This document shows positions 25,777 to 34,048 of a stretch of DNA of 64,000 nucleotides, piece by piece; positions within the stretch are counted from its first letter, which is position 1, and each line of letters begins with the position of its first letter. A program made the translations under genes and the position numbers. A model generated the notes under the pieces. It saw only the letters and a program-made list of their open reading frames with translations. It made no database searches and had not been told where the DNA came from. This DNA is from Microbispora catharanthi (lineage in GTDB: Bacteria; Actinomycetota; Actinomycetes; Streptosporangiales; Streptosporangiaceae): the NCBI RefSeq assembly GCF_006334915.2, contig NZ_VDMA02000001.1, forward strand, positions 248,001-312,000, in the 5' to 3' direction.

Positions 25777-25806
25777 ATGTTCCGCACGGTGGTGATCATC
25801 AAGTGA
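25777..25806 (+). other. possible 9-codon leader or gene remnant overlapping the MBL gene
   Basis: ATG 25777 opens a nine-residue frame (MFRTVVIIK) whose TGA overlaps the GTG start of the next gene by 4 bp, the same coupling style as genuine operon junctions. The residues resemble the end of zinc alcohol dehydrogenases of the MscR type, which are often encoded just before this MBL family. It could be a residual 3' end or a coupled leader. No strong ribosome site is seen. Confidence 0.25.
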
Positions 25807-26432
25807 GTGCCCGTATCGACCATGCCGTCACGTCGGGCACCTTCAGCCTGGACGGCCAGACCTTCGACGTCGACAACAACGTATGGGTGCTCGGCGACGA
25901 CGCCGAGTGCGTGGTGTTCGACGCGCCCCACGACGTCAAGGCGATCACGGACGTGATCGCGGGCCGGCGCGTCCTGGCCATCCTCGCCACCCACGCCCAC
26001 GACGACCATGTGCGGGTCGCGCCGGACCTGTCGGAGGCCACCGGGGCGCCCGTCCTGCTGCACCCGGCCGACCTGCCGGTCTGGCGGCTCACCCACCCCG
26101 ATCGCGAGCCCGGCGGCACGCTGTCCGACGGGCAGGTCATCGAGGTCGCCGGAACCCGCCTCGAAGTGCTCCACACTCCCGGGCACGCTCCCGGCGCCTG
26201 CTGCTTCCACGCGCCCGACCTGGGCGTCGTCTTCACCGGCGACACCCTGTTCCAGGGCGGTCCCGGTGCGACCGGGCGCTCGTTCTCCGACTTCGGCGTG
26301 ATCATCGACTCGATCCGCGACCGCCTGCTGGTCCTGCCGCCCGAGACGGTCGTCCACACCGGCCACGGCGACAGCACGACGATCGGCGCGGAGCTGCCGC
26401 ACCTCGACGAGTGGATCCGCCGGGGCCACTGA
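25803..26432 (+). CDS. MBL-fold metallohydrolase, glyoxalase II-like
   Basis: The 209-residue protein has the HxHxDH motif (THAHDDH), a PGHAPGACCFH histidine, the bridging Asp in FTGDTLFQGGPGATGRS and the last His in HTGHGDSTTIG. This subfamily in actinobacteria is commonly next to mycothiol-dependent formaldehyde dehydrogenase and is thought to hydrolyse a mycothiol thioester or similar. Here the dehydrogenase gene is absent. GTG 25803 is coupled to a tiny upstream frame; no canonical ribosome site is seen. Confidence 0.86.
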   Translation: MSARIDHAVTSGTFSLDGQTFDVDNNVWVLGDDAECVVFDAPHDVKAITDVIAGRRVLAILATHAHDDHVRVAPDLSEATGAPVLLHPADLPVWRLTHPDREPGGTLSDGQVIEVAGTRLEVLHTPGHAPGACCFHAPDLGVVFTGDTLFQGGPGATGRSFSDFGVIIDSIRDRLLVLPPETVVHTGHGDSTTIGAELPHLDEWIRRGH

Positions 26433-26539
26433 CACCCGGGCCTCACGCGGGTCTTGACGATCAGCCGCCCCGCGGTTGACACTCACGAGACCGATTCACC
26501 CGCCCCCGACACGTACGGGGGGCGGCGTGGGTCTCGTGA

Positions 26540-26553
26540 TGTTAACGTTAACA
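26540..26553. promoter_or_regulatory. LacI-type operator before the GH43 gene
   Basis: TGTTAACGTTAACA is a perfect 14-bp palindrome with the central CG typical of LacI/GalR-family operators. It lies 37-50 bp before ATG 26590. Similar dyads occur before the GH51 and GH30 genes in this window. Confidence 0.8.
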
Positions 26554-26589
26554 AGGCCCGGTGGTCCCGAGCCGCCGGCGGGAGAGACG

Positions 26590-29481
26590 ATGCACAGCCG
26601 CACCACCCCCCCACGACGCCTCCCTCGCTCCCCCCGCCTCGCCCTCGCGGCCGTCGCCGCGCTGTCCCTGGTGGCGGGCCCGCTCGTGACCCCGGCGCAC
26701 GCGGCCGGCGCGGCGGATCCGGCCGGTCTGCTGCTGCGGTACACGTTCGACGAGACGGGCGGCACCGTCGTCCACGACGCCTCGGGCCACGGCAACGACG
26801 GCGGCTACGAGCGGACGCCCGCCTTCGGCCAGGGCGTCGAGGGCGGCTCGTTCAAGATGGCCGGAGGGTCGTCCTCCTCCACGACCGCGCCGTACGTGAA
26901 GATCCCGAACGGTGTGCTGAAGGGCCGCAGCGGCGTCACCGTCGCCACGTACGTGAAATGGAACGCCTCCACGACGGTGAACCAGTGGCTGTACGGCCTC
27001 GGCCCGGACAGCACCAGATACCTGTTCACCTCGCCCTACAACGGCAGCAAGATCCTCTACTCGGCGATGACGACCGGCGGCTGGCAGGCCGAGTCGAAGC
27101 TGTCCGGGGGGCCGGCCCTGCCGGGCGGCGCCTGGAAGCACGTCGCGGTGACCGTCGACGGCGACAGCAGGACGGCCGTCATGTACCTCGACGGCACCGC
27201 GGTGGCGCGCGCGACCGATGTCCCGGTCAAGCCCTCCGACCTGTACGACGCGACCAAGGACTACACGGGATACATCGGGAAGTCGCTCTACTCGGCCGAC
27301 CCCTACTTCGCCGGTGAGGTGGACGACTTCCGGATCTACGACCACGCGCTGTCGGCGACCGAGGTGCTCCAGGTCTCCGGCAATACGGCCGCCGTCGGCG
27401 CGGCCACGCTGCCCGAGCTCAAGGTCCCGGCGATCGTGGACGGCACGAACGGCAGGATCGTCCTGCCGGTGAGGGAGGGCACCGACCTCACCCGGCTCGC
27501 GCCCGCGTTCACGCTGGTCCCGGGGGCGAGCATCAGCCCGGCCTCCGGCACCGTGCGCGATCTGTCCGAGCCGGTCACCTACACCGTCACCGGCTCCGAC
27601 GGCGCCCGGCGGACGTGGACGGTCGAGGCACGGGTGATGAAGAGCCCCGTGATCCCCGGCCTGTACGCCGACCCGAACATCACCGTGTTCGGCGACACGT
27701 TCTACATGTATCCGACCACCGACGGCTTCGCCGGCTGGAGCGGCACGCAGTTCCACGCGTTCTCGTCCAAGGACCTGGTCCACTGGACCGACCACGGCGT
27801 CGTCCTCGACCTCGGGCCCGACGTGAGCTGGGCCGACAACAGCGCCTGGGCGCCGACGATCGCCGAGCGGAACGGCACGTACTACTTCTACTTCAGCGGC
27901 GGCATGGCCACCGGCAACACCGGCAAGCACCTCGGCGTCGCCGTGTCCGACTCGCCGACCGGGCCGTTCAGGGACGCCCTGGGCAAGCCGCTGGTGGCGG
28001 CCGGGACCTACAGCGGCCAGATGATCGACTCGGACGTGTTCGTCGACGACGACGGCCGGGCGTACCTCTACTGGGGCAACGGCAACTCCTACCAGGTGCC
28101 GCTGAACGACGACATGGTGTCGTTCGACCCCGCCAAGGTGAGGACGTACAAGCCGAGCGGCTACAACGAGGGCTCGTTCGTCTTCAAGCGCGGCGGGATC
28201 TACTACTTCATGTGGTCGGAGAACGACACGCGCGACGAGAACTACCAGGTCGCGTACGCCACCGGCGCCTCGCCGCTCGGCCCGTGGACCAAGCAGGGCG
28301 TGATCCTGCAGAAGGACCCGTCCCTCGGGATCAAGGGCACCGGCCACCACTCCATCGTACGGGTGCCCGGCACCGACGACTGGTACATCGCCTATCACCG
28401 CTTCGCCGTCCCCGGCGGCGACGGCACCCACCGGGAGACCACGATCGACCGGATGGAGTTCGACGAGAACGGCCTGATCAAGAAGGTCGTGCCGACGCTG
28501 GAGAGCGTCGGCCCGGTGTCGGTCGCGAACGCCGGGCCGGACGCCAAGGGCAGCGAGGGCTCAGCGATCCGGCTGGCCGGGTCGGCCAGCGGCGCGGCCA
28601 AGTGGAGCTACGAGCCCGGCGAGGGCGTCGACTCCGGCGCGACCTGCTCCTTCTCGGATCCCGGCGCCGCCGAGACCGCCGTCACCTGCGGCGACGACGG
28701 GACCTACACCGTCACGCTGACCTCCGGCCGCAGCCGCGACACCGCGAAGGTGACCGTCGCCAACGCCGCCCCCGAGGCCGGGGACGTCGTCACGCCCGCC
28801 GGCCCGGTCGAGGCCGGCACGCGCGTGACCCTCTCGGCCCCGGCCGGCGACCGGGGCGCGAACGACGAACTCACCTGCACGGTGGACTGGAAGGACGGGA
28901 CCACCTCGTCCGGCGCGGTCGCCGGCGGGACCTGCACGGCCCGGCACACCTACGCGAAGCCGGGCGTCCGCGAGCCCGCTGTCACCGTCGCCGACGACGA
29001 CGGCGCGACCGCCACGGCGACCGGCCGTCCGGTGGTCGTGTACGACCGGGACGCCGGCTTCGTCACCGGCGGCGGCTGGATCGACTCGCCCTCCGGCGCC
29101 TACCGCGCCAACCCCGCGCTGACCGGCATGGCCACCTTCGGGTTCGTGGCCAAGTACGCGAAGAACGCGGCTGGGAAGGACGACGCGGTCCCGATCGGGA
29201 ACACGTCCTTCTCGTTCCAGGCCGGGCGCCTGAGCTTCCAGTCCACGGCGTACGACTGGCTCGTGGTCTCGGGCGGGGAGGTCCGCTACCGCGGCATCGG
29301 GACGGTCGGCGGCGCCGGGCGGTACGGCTTCGAGGTCGTCGCCCGCGACGGCGACACCCGCGACGGGGACGGTGTGGACCGCTTCGCCGTCCGGATCTGG
29401 GACGAGAGGACCGGCGACGTGATCTACCAGAACGGAGCCGGTGACGAGGCCCACGGCAGCGTCGTCGTCCACGCCACGTAG
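26590..29481 (+). CDS. secreted GH43-family glycosidase with LamG and PKD-like domains
   Basis: The 963-residue protein has a signal peptide (cleavage near AHA at about 38), a LamG/concanavalin-like domain (about 45-265), a linker domain, a GH43 five-bladed propeller (about 350-645), PKD-like segments (about 650-820) and a C-terminal beta domain with FVTGGGWIDSPSGAY. Likely catalytic residues are Asp361 (YADPNITVF), the modulating Asp480 (MIDSDVFVD) and Glu527 (YNEGSFVF). It should cut arabinose- or xylose-containing hemicellulose or arabinan outside the cell. ATG 26590 has GGGAGAGA upstream, and a LacI-type operator sits in the leader. Confidence 0.88.
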   Translation: MHSRTTPPRRLPRSPRLALAAVAALSLVAGPLVTPAHAAGAADPAGLLLRYTFDETGGTVVHDASGHGNDGGYERTPAFGQGVEGGSFKMAGGSSSSTTAPYVKIPNGVLKGRSGVTVATYVKWNASTTVNQWLYGLGPDSTRYLFTSPYNGSKILYSAMTTGGWQAESKLSGGPALPGGAWKHVAVTVDGDSRTAVMYLDGTAVARATDVPVKPSDLYDATKDYTGYIGKSLYSADPYFAGEVDDFRIYDHALSATEVLQVSGNTAAVGAATLPELKVPAIVDGTNGRIVLPVREGTDLTRLAPAFTLVPGASISPASGTVRDLSEPVTYTVTGSDGARRTWTVEARVMKSPVIPGLYADPNITVFGDTFYMYPTTDGFAGWSGTQFHAFSSKDLVHWTDHGVVLDLGPDVSWADNSAWAPTIAERNGTYYFYFSGGMATGNTGKHLGVAVSDSPTGPFRDALGKPLVAAGTYSGQMIDSDVFVDDDGRAYLYWGNGNSYQVPLNDDMVSFDPAKVRTYKPSGYNEGSFVFKRGGIYYFMWSENDTRDENYQVAYATGASPLGPWTKQGVILQKDPSLGIKGTGHHSIVRVPGTDDWYIAYHRFAVPGGDGTHRETTIDRMEFDENGLIKKVVPTLESVGPVSVANAGPDAKGSEGSAIRLAGSASGAAKWSYEPGEGVDSGATCSFSDPGAAETAVTCGDDGTYTVTLTSGRSRDTAKVTVANAAPEAGDVVTPAGPVEAGTRVTLSAPAGDRGANDELTCTVDWKDGTTSSGAVAGGTCTARHTYAKPGVREPAVTVADDDGATATATGRPVVVYDRDAGFVTGGGWIDSPSGAYRANPALTGMATFGFVAKYAKNAAGKDDAVPIGNTSFSFQAGRLSFQSTAYDWLVVSGGEVRYRGIGTVGGAGRYGFEVVARDGDTRDGDGVDRFAVRIWDERTGDVIYQNGAGDEAHGSVVVHAT

Positions 29482-29496
29482 GCCTGGCGCGTGAGC

Positions 29497-30315
29497 CTAC
29501 TGCGCGACCCGGACCCCGGTGACGGTGAAGCGCTCGACCTCCGCCACGTGGCCGCCGGTGCTGGCGACGAGGGTGAGCGTCCGGCCCGGGGCCGCGCGGA
29601 AGGTCACGGTGGCGGACCAGGGGACGTCGTCCCCTCCGGCCGAGACGCAGCAGCGCTCGCCGAGGGGCCGGGCGCTCCCGGTCGCGCGCACGTGCACCCG
29701 GATGCTCTCGTCCACTCCGGTGATCCTGCCGCCCACCGTGACGGGTGAGGACACGAGAGCGCCATACCTGGGGGTGGTGAGGGAGAAGGTGGTGTCGTCG
29801 GTGCCCACCACCTCCCACGGCGCGTCCGGCCCGGTGCCGAACCTGACCAGGTGGATGACGGCGGCGATGCCGGGCCGTCCGCGGCCCTCGCCGCGGATGC
29901 CGACCGAGACGCGGGCGTCCCCGCCGGTCACCGTACGCTTGACCACCTGGTCGACGCCTGTGAAGCCCAGGAATCCCTGGGTGAAGGAGAGCGCGGTCCG
30001 TTCCGCGTCCAGGTGCCAGGGCTGGTGACCGCCCGAGTGGTAGCTCTCCTGCCAGTCCCGCACCTGTTCCTCGTCGGCGAACGGCCACAGCGGCTGGTAG
30101 CGGCCCGCCACGAGGGAACCCGCGGAGGGGGTGGGGGTGGTGGCCACCGGGCTGCTCCGCTGGACGGTTCCCGCACCGCTCTGCTGGAGGGTTCCCGGGC
30201 CGGTTCCGCACGCGCCCGCCAGCAGGCCGAGCGCGGCCAGCACGGCGGGCGCCCATCGGGCGCGGCCCGCCCGGCCGTTCGTTACACCGCCAGTCACGAT
30301 GCGCACTCCCGCCAC
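29497..30315 (-). CDS. putative lipoprotein with Gmad2-like C-terminal domain
   Basis: The 272-residue protein has a basic N-terminus, a hydrophobic segment (VLAALGLL) and a lipobox-like LAGAC, so it is probably anchored to the outer face of the membrane. A Ser/Thr/Pro-rich spacer follows. The last 90 residues (from TPRYGALVSSPVTVGGRITG) resemble the immunoglobulin-like Gmad2 domain. Function unknown. GTG 30315 is preferred because AAGGAA lies 6 nt upstream; an ATG at 30360 is also in frame. It is convergent with GH43, 15 bp apart, and no terminator is visible between them. Confidence 0.68.
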   Translation of the reverse strand: MAGVRIVTGGVTNGRAGRARWAPAVLAALGLLAGACGTGPGTLQQSGAGTVQRSSPVATTPTPSAGSLVAGRYQPLWPFADEEQVRDWQESYHSGGHQPWHLDAERTALSFTQGFLGFTGVDQVVKRTVTGGDARVSVGIRGEGRGRPGIAAVIHLVRFGTGPDAPWEVVGTDDTTFSLTTPRYGALVSSPVTVGGRITGVDESIRVHVRATGSARPLGERCCVSAGGDDVPWSATVTFRAAPGRTLTLVASTGGHVAEVERFTVTGVRVAQ

Positions 30316-30363
30316 GAGAGGTTCCTTGACTGAGAGCATGCCCGGCGGGATGTCAGACATTCC

Positions 30364-31161
30364 CTATCGGCACTTGCCCCGCAGCCAGGCCCGGTATTCC
30401 CTGGGGTAGTTCGTCATGACGCTGCCCGGGGACTGGGTGAGCACGGCCTGCCACTGGGACACGTTGCCCTTCCACGAGGGAACCGGCTCGGTCCAGTGGA
30501 CGCTGTCGGTCCACCGGCCGGCGGACCCCTTCAGCAGGGTGGGGTGACGCTTGGCCAGCTCGCTCTGGACCCAGGGGTCGTTGGAGTAGACCATGATCCG
30601 CTGCTTCGCCTGGCGTTCCCTGATCGGGTCGGAGATCTCCTTCCATCCCTGCGCCGCGAACTTGGGGTTCGTCAGGACGGGCTTGGTCTCGGGCTTGATC
30701 TCCAGGAGCGCGACCAGTCCCAGGGAGCGCGCCCGGTCGAGCCACTGCCGCAGCGAGTAGACCCGCTCGCCCTGGTAAGGCCCCCGGATGATGCGGCGGC
30801 CGGCCAGGTTCCCCGCGCCGTACGTCCACCAGATGCCGGTGAGTTTCTGCTGTGTGCCGGTCAGCCCGTGAGTGGTGCTGTTGTGCCACATCACAGCCTT
30901 GGTCCCCTCCTTGGTGAGCTGGACGTCGGCCTCGACGCCGTCGGCTCCCCAGGACTTCTGGTCGTGGAGCCCCCGCATGTTGTTGGGCTGGCGCATCTGG
31001 TCCTTCGCCCAGCCGTTCGCACCCTCGGGGTAACCCCCGTGCCCGAACACCAGCGGGCAGCGCGGCAGCGCGCTCGCCCCGGACGCCGTGGCAGGCGTGG
31101 CGCCCACCGTCGCGCCCGCGGTGAGGACGGCCGCCGCACACAGAGCAGTCGTGATCCTCAT
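30364..31161 (-). CDS. secreted glycerophosphodiester phosphodiesterase-like protein
   Basis: The 265-residue protein has a signal peptide (about 1-28, ATPATAS) and the GDPD barrel opening with FGHGGYPEGANGW, then DGVEADVQLTKEGTKAVMWHN, giving the usual His, Glu-Asp and second His active-site pattern. GIWWTYG and LEIKPETKP follow as in the family. It would hydrolyse glycerophosphodiesters or a related lipid outside the cell. ATG 31161 begins the signal peptide; the ORF could run to 31251 but that part is not signal-like. It is divergent from the GH51 gene. Confidence 0.82.
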   Translation of the reverse strand: MRITTALCAAAVLTAGATVGATPATASGASALPRCPLVFGHGGYPEGANGWAKDQMRQPNNMRGLHDQKSWGADGVEADVQLTKEGTKAVMWHNSTTHGLTGTQQKLTGIWWTYGAGNLAGRRIIRGPYQGERVYSLRQWLDRARSLGLVALLEIKPETKPVLTNPKFAAQGWKEISDPIRERQAKQRIMVYSNDPWVQSELAKRHPTLLKGSAGRWTDSVHWTEPVPSWKGNVSQWQAVLTQSPGSVMTNYPREYRAWLRGKCR

Positions 31162-31276
31162 CGTCCAACCCCCGAGATCGCCTGTGTCGTCAGCGCGGCA
31201 TCGTATTGGCATGGTCATCGGGAGATCAAGAAACGGCCGGACGGCGGTCATCGGTGCGATCCGAGCGCGAGGGAGC

Positions 31277-31290
31277 TGTTAGCGATAACA
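31277..31290. promoter_or_regulatory. LacI-type operator, upstream site of the GH51 gene
   Basis: TGTTAGCGATAACA has perfect 5-bp arms (TGTTA/TAACA) around GCGA and differs from the GH43 operator only at central positions. It is about 50 bp upstream of the GH51 promoter and between the two divergent genes. Confidence 0.7.
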
Positions 31291-31328
31291 GCAGACGTGT
31301 CAATAGTCGAGTCTTCCGAAACGAGACC

Positions 31329-31357
31329 TTGACCATAGACAATGCGAACGCTAACAA
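31329..31357 (+). promoter_or_regulatory. GH51 promoter with overlapping LacI-type half-conserved operator
   Basis: TTGACC at 31329-31334 and TAACAA at 31352-31357 are separated by 17 bp, a good housekeeping-type -35/-10 pair. TGCGAACGCTAACA (31343-31356) covers the -10 and keeps the right arm of the shared operator (CGNTAACA), so a repressor bound here would block the promoter. The start codon follows 39 bp later. Confidence 0.65.
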
Positions 31358-31395
31358 TCAGCTCGCGAGCCCCCTGCCCGCTGAAGGAGATCTTC

Positions 31396-32904
31396 GTGCT
31401 CCAGGCACAGCTGACCATCGATCCCGCCCACCGGGTGGCCCCCGTACGGCGCCGCACGTTCGGCACGTTCGTCGAGCACCTCGGCCGCTGCGTCTACACC
31501 GGTATCTACGAGCCAGGCCACCCCACGGCGGACGAGGAGGGGTTCCGCGGCGACGTACTCGCGCTCACCCGCGAGCTCGGCGTGACCACCGTGCGCTACC
31601 CCGGCGGCAACTTCGTCTCCGGCTACCGCTGGGAGGACGGCGTCGGCCCGCGCGAGCGGCGCCCCCGGCGGCTCGACCTCGCCTGGCACAGCACCGAGAC
31701 CAACGAGATCGGGGTCGACGAGTTCGTCCGGTGGACCCGCGTGGCCGGCCTGGAGCCGATGATGGCGGTCAACCTCGGCACCCGCGGCGTGCAGGAGGCC
31801 GTGGACCTGCTCGAATACTGCAACATCCCGTCCGGCACCGCGCTGTCGGACCTGCGGATCGCCAACGGCGCCAAGGAGCCGCACGACATCCGCATGTGGT
31901 GCCTGGGCAACGAGATGGACGGCCCCTGGCAGATCGGGCACAAGACCGCCCGCGAGTACGGCAGGCTCGCCGCCGAGACCGCCCGGGCCATGCGCATGGT
32001 CGACCCCGGTCTCGAGCTGGTGGCCTGCGGCAGCTCCGGCTCCTCCATGCCGACCTTCGGCACCTGGGAGGCGACCGTCCTCGAGGAGACCTACGACCTG
32101 GTCGACCACGTCTCCTGCCACGCCTACTACGAGGAGAAGGACGGCGACCTCGGCGGTTTCCTGGCCTGCGCCAACGACATGGAGCACTTCATCTCCACGG
32201 TCGTCTCCACGGCCGACCAGGTGGGGGCCAGGCTCGGCTCCCGCAAGAAGATCTCCCTCTCCTTCGACGAGTGGAACGTCTGGTACATGAGCCGCGTCCA
32301 GGCGGCGGCGCCCCGGCAGGACTGGCCGGTCGCGCCGCCGCTCCTGGAGGACCACTACCACCTCGCCGACGCCGTGGCCTTCGGCAGCCTGCTCATCACG
32401 CTGCTGCGGCACAGCGACCGGGTCGCGGCGGCCTGCATGGCCCAGCTCGTGAACGTGATCGCGCCCATCATGACCGAGCCGGGCGGCCGGGCCTGGCGGC
32501 AGACGACCTTCCACCCGTTCGCGCAGGCCGCACGGCACGCCAGGGGCGACGTCGTACGGGTCGAGCCCGTCTGCCCGACGTACGAGACGGCCGAGTTCGG
32601 CGAGGTGCCCGTGCTCCACGCGGTCGCCACCCAGGACGAGGCGGGCATGACGCTGTTCGTGGTGAACAGGTCGACGACCGAGCCGCTGGAACTGGCGCTC
32701 GACGCGGGTCCGCTGGGCGCAGGTGGAGGCGCTGTGCGGATCGCCGAGGCGACGACGCTCACCCATGAGGACGTCTACGCCCGCAACACCGCCGACGACC
32801 CCGATCGGGTGGCGCCTCGGCCCAACACGGACCACCGGAGCGATCCGCTCCGGATCGTGCTGCCGCCGGTCTCCTGGAACGTGATCAGGCTGTCGAGGGC
32901 CTGA
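31396..32904 (+). CDS. intracellular alpha-L-arabinofuranosidase, GH51
   Basis: The 502-residue protein has no signal peptide. It shows the GH51 landmarks: RRTFGTFVEHLGRCVYTGIYEPG, VRYPGGNFVSGYRWEDGVGP, acid/base Glu173 in WCLGNEMDGPW and nucleophile Glu292 in LSFDEWNVWY. Length is usual for the family. It releases arabinose from oligosaccharides taken up after extracellular attack by enzymes such as the GH43 and GH30 encoded nearby. AAGGAG at 31384-31389 sets GTG 31396. Two operator-like sites and a clear promoter precede it, and a strong terminator follows at 32969. Confidence 0.95.
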   Translation: MLQAQLTIDPAHRVAPVRRRTFGTFVEHLGRCVYTGIYEPGHPTADEEGFRGDVLALTRELGVTTVRYPGGNFVSGYRWEDGVGPRERRPRRLDLAWHSTETNEIGVDEFVRWTRVAGLEPMMAVNLGTRGVQEAVDLLEYCNIPSGTALSDLRIANGAKEPHDIRMWCLGNEMDGPWQIGHKTAREYGRLAAETARAMRMVDPGLELVACGSSGSSMPTFGTWEATVLEETYDLVDHVSCHAYYEEKDGDLGGFLACANDMEHFISTVVSTADQVGARLGSRKKISLSFDEWNVWYMSRVQAAAPRQDWPVAPPLLEDHYHLADAVAFGSLLITLLRHSDRVAAACMAQLVNVIAPIMTEPGGRAWRQTTFHPFAQAARHARGDVVRVEPVCPTYETAEFGEVPVLHAVATQDEAGMTLFVVNRSTTEPLELALDAGPLGAGGGAVRIAEATTLTHEDVYARNTADDPDRVAPRPNTDHRSDPLRIVLPPVSWNVIRLSRA

Positions 32905-32968
32905 CCGGCGACCGCCCTGCACTCGTTGGCCGCCGTCCTGCGGCAGCGCGTCTACGGGTGGGTCATCG

Positions 32969-33003
32969 AGCCGGGGCAGGGGCCGCGCACCCCTGCCCCG
33001 GCT
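32969..33003. terminator. bidirectional hairpin terminator between GH51 and CBS-BON genes
   Basis: AGCCGGGGCAGGGG and CCCCTGCCCCGGCT form a perfect 14-bp stem with a 7-nt loop. It sits between two convergent genes (32904 and 33086), so it can serve both strands. No long U-run follows, as is common in high-GC actinobacteria. Confidence 0.85.
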
Positions 33004-33085
33004 TCTCTGTCCAGGCCGCCGGTCACCTCCTCGCCCCGAGGAACCTCGACGCGATCCGCGCTTTTCGTGATCAATTCGCCCGGCT

Positions 33086-33772
33086 CTACGTGGGGGCGTC
33101 GTCCTCCGTCCACCGCAGTTCGTCCACGACGTCGACGACGCCGCTGACCCTGCGCGTCATGCGCACGGCGATCCGCGCGGCGCTGTGCCGGTCCATCTGG
33201 CCGGTGAGCGTCACCACGCCGTGGTGGACGTGGACGCCCACCCTGGAGGTGTCGGCCCACAGGCTCCGGCCGAGGATCTCCACGCGCACCTCGCGCTCGA
33301 TGTCGCCGTCCGCGCGTACGAACGTCTTGAGCAGGTCGTGGCGGCTGACGATGCCCCGCAGCCGGCCCTCGGCGTCCACGACGGGCAGCCGCTTGACCCC
33401 GTGCTCGTCCATCAGGCGGGCGGCCGCGACCGTGGTCGTGCCGGCGGTGACCGTGACGGCGGGGGAGGTCATCAGGTCGGCGGCCGTCTCACCGGCCGCC
33501 TTGGTCCGCGCCCCGGCCTCCTGGCCGAGGCGGGCGCGCAGCCGCGCGCGCAGCGGCGGCCGGTAGCCCTCGCGGTAGTACTGCTCCCTGAACTCCTCCT
33601 TGCGCAGTAGATCGGTCTCGGAGACGACGCCGATCACGCGGCCGTCCCCGTCCACGACGGGAACGGCGCCCACGGCGCGGGCGATCAGCACTTCGGCGAT
33701 GTCCCTGAACGGCGTGCCGGCGTGGACGGACGCGACGTCCGTGGTCATGACGTCCTGCACCTTCATGTGCAT
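33086..33772 (-). CDS. CBS-BON protein
   Basis: The 228-residue protein has a first CBS motif (1-60: MKVQDVMTTDVASVHAGTP), a spacer with EEFREQYYREGYRPPL, a second CBS motif (about 98-152: TAADLMTSPAVTVTAGTT, ..IVSRHDLLKTF) and a C-terminal BON domain (about 160-222: REVRVEILGRSLWADTSRV, VVTLTGQMDRHSAARIA). BON domains bind phospholipid or other hydrophobic ligands. AAGGGAGG fits ATG 33772. It is divergent from a Usp gene and shares an intergenic region with two DosR-like boxes. Confidence 0.9.
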   Translation of the reverse strand: MHMKVQDVMTTDVASVHAGTPFRDIAEVLIARAVGAVPVVDGDGRVIGVVSETDLLRKEEFREQYYREGYRPPLRARLRARLGQEAGARTKAAGETAADLMTSPAVTVTAGTTTVAAARLMDEHGVKRLPVVDAEGRLRGIVSRHDLLKTFVRADGDIEREVRVEILGRSLWADTSRVGVHVHHGVVTLTGQMDRHSAARIAVRMTRRVSGVVDVVDELRWTEDDAPT

Positions 33773-33864
33773 GGCGGCCTCCCTTCCGGTCGCGGGGCGC
33801 CGCCTTTCTGTTCGGGGGAGCGGCCCGCGACTTCCATCCCATCCCCGGGCCGGGCCCACGGGCA

Positions 33865-33878
33865 GGGCCGAAGGTCCC
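33865..33878 (-). promoter_or_regulatory. DevR/DosR-like box facing the CBS-BON gene
   Basis: Read on the minus strand this is GGGACCTTCGGCCC, fitting GGGNCNNNNGNCCC with three changes from GGGACTTTCGTCCC. It is about 93 bp before the CBS-BON start. A -10-like GATGGA (33833-33838, minus strand) lies 26 bp away. Confidence 0.45.
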
Positions 33879-33942
33879 CGCCGCCGTTCCGGCCTTCGCG
33901 CCGGGCCCGGGCGCGCCGGGCGGGCGGAAGTCCCTCCGCTTG

Positions 33943-33956
33943 AGGACTTTCGTCTG
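33943..33956 (+). promoter_or_regulatory. DevR/DosR-like box facing the Usp gene
   Basis: AGGACTTTCGTCTG keeps the full 11-bp core GGACTTTCGTC of the box found before the hydrogenase operon and misses only outer bases. A further GGAAGTCCC half site lies at 33926-33934. It is about 93 bp before ATG 34049. A weak -10-like GATGGT starts at 33984, a similar spacing to the other boxes. Confidence 0.6.
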
Positions 33957-34048
33957 CTGCGCCACGGGCAGCGGACACGGTGCGATGGTGGCCGGGAGCA
34001 CCAACCCCCTCGCGCCCGCGTACCGCTTGAGCACAGGAGGAGAAGTAC

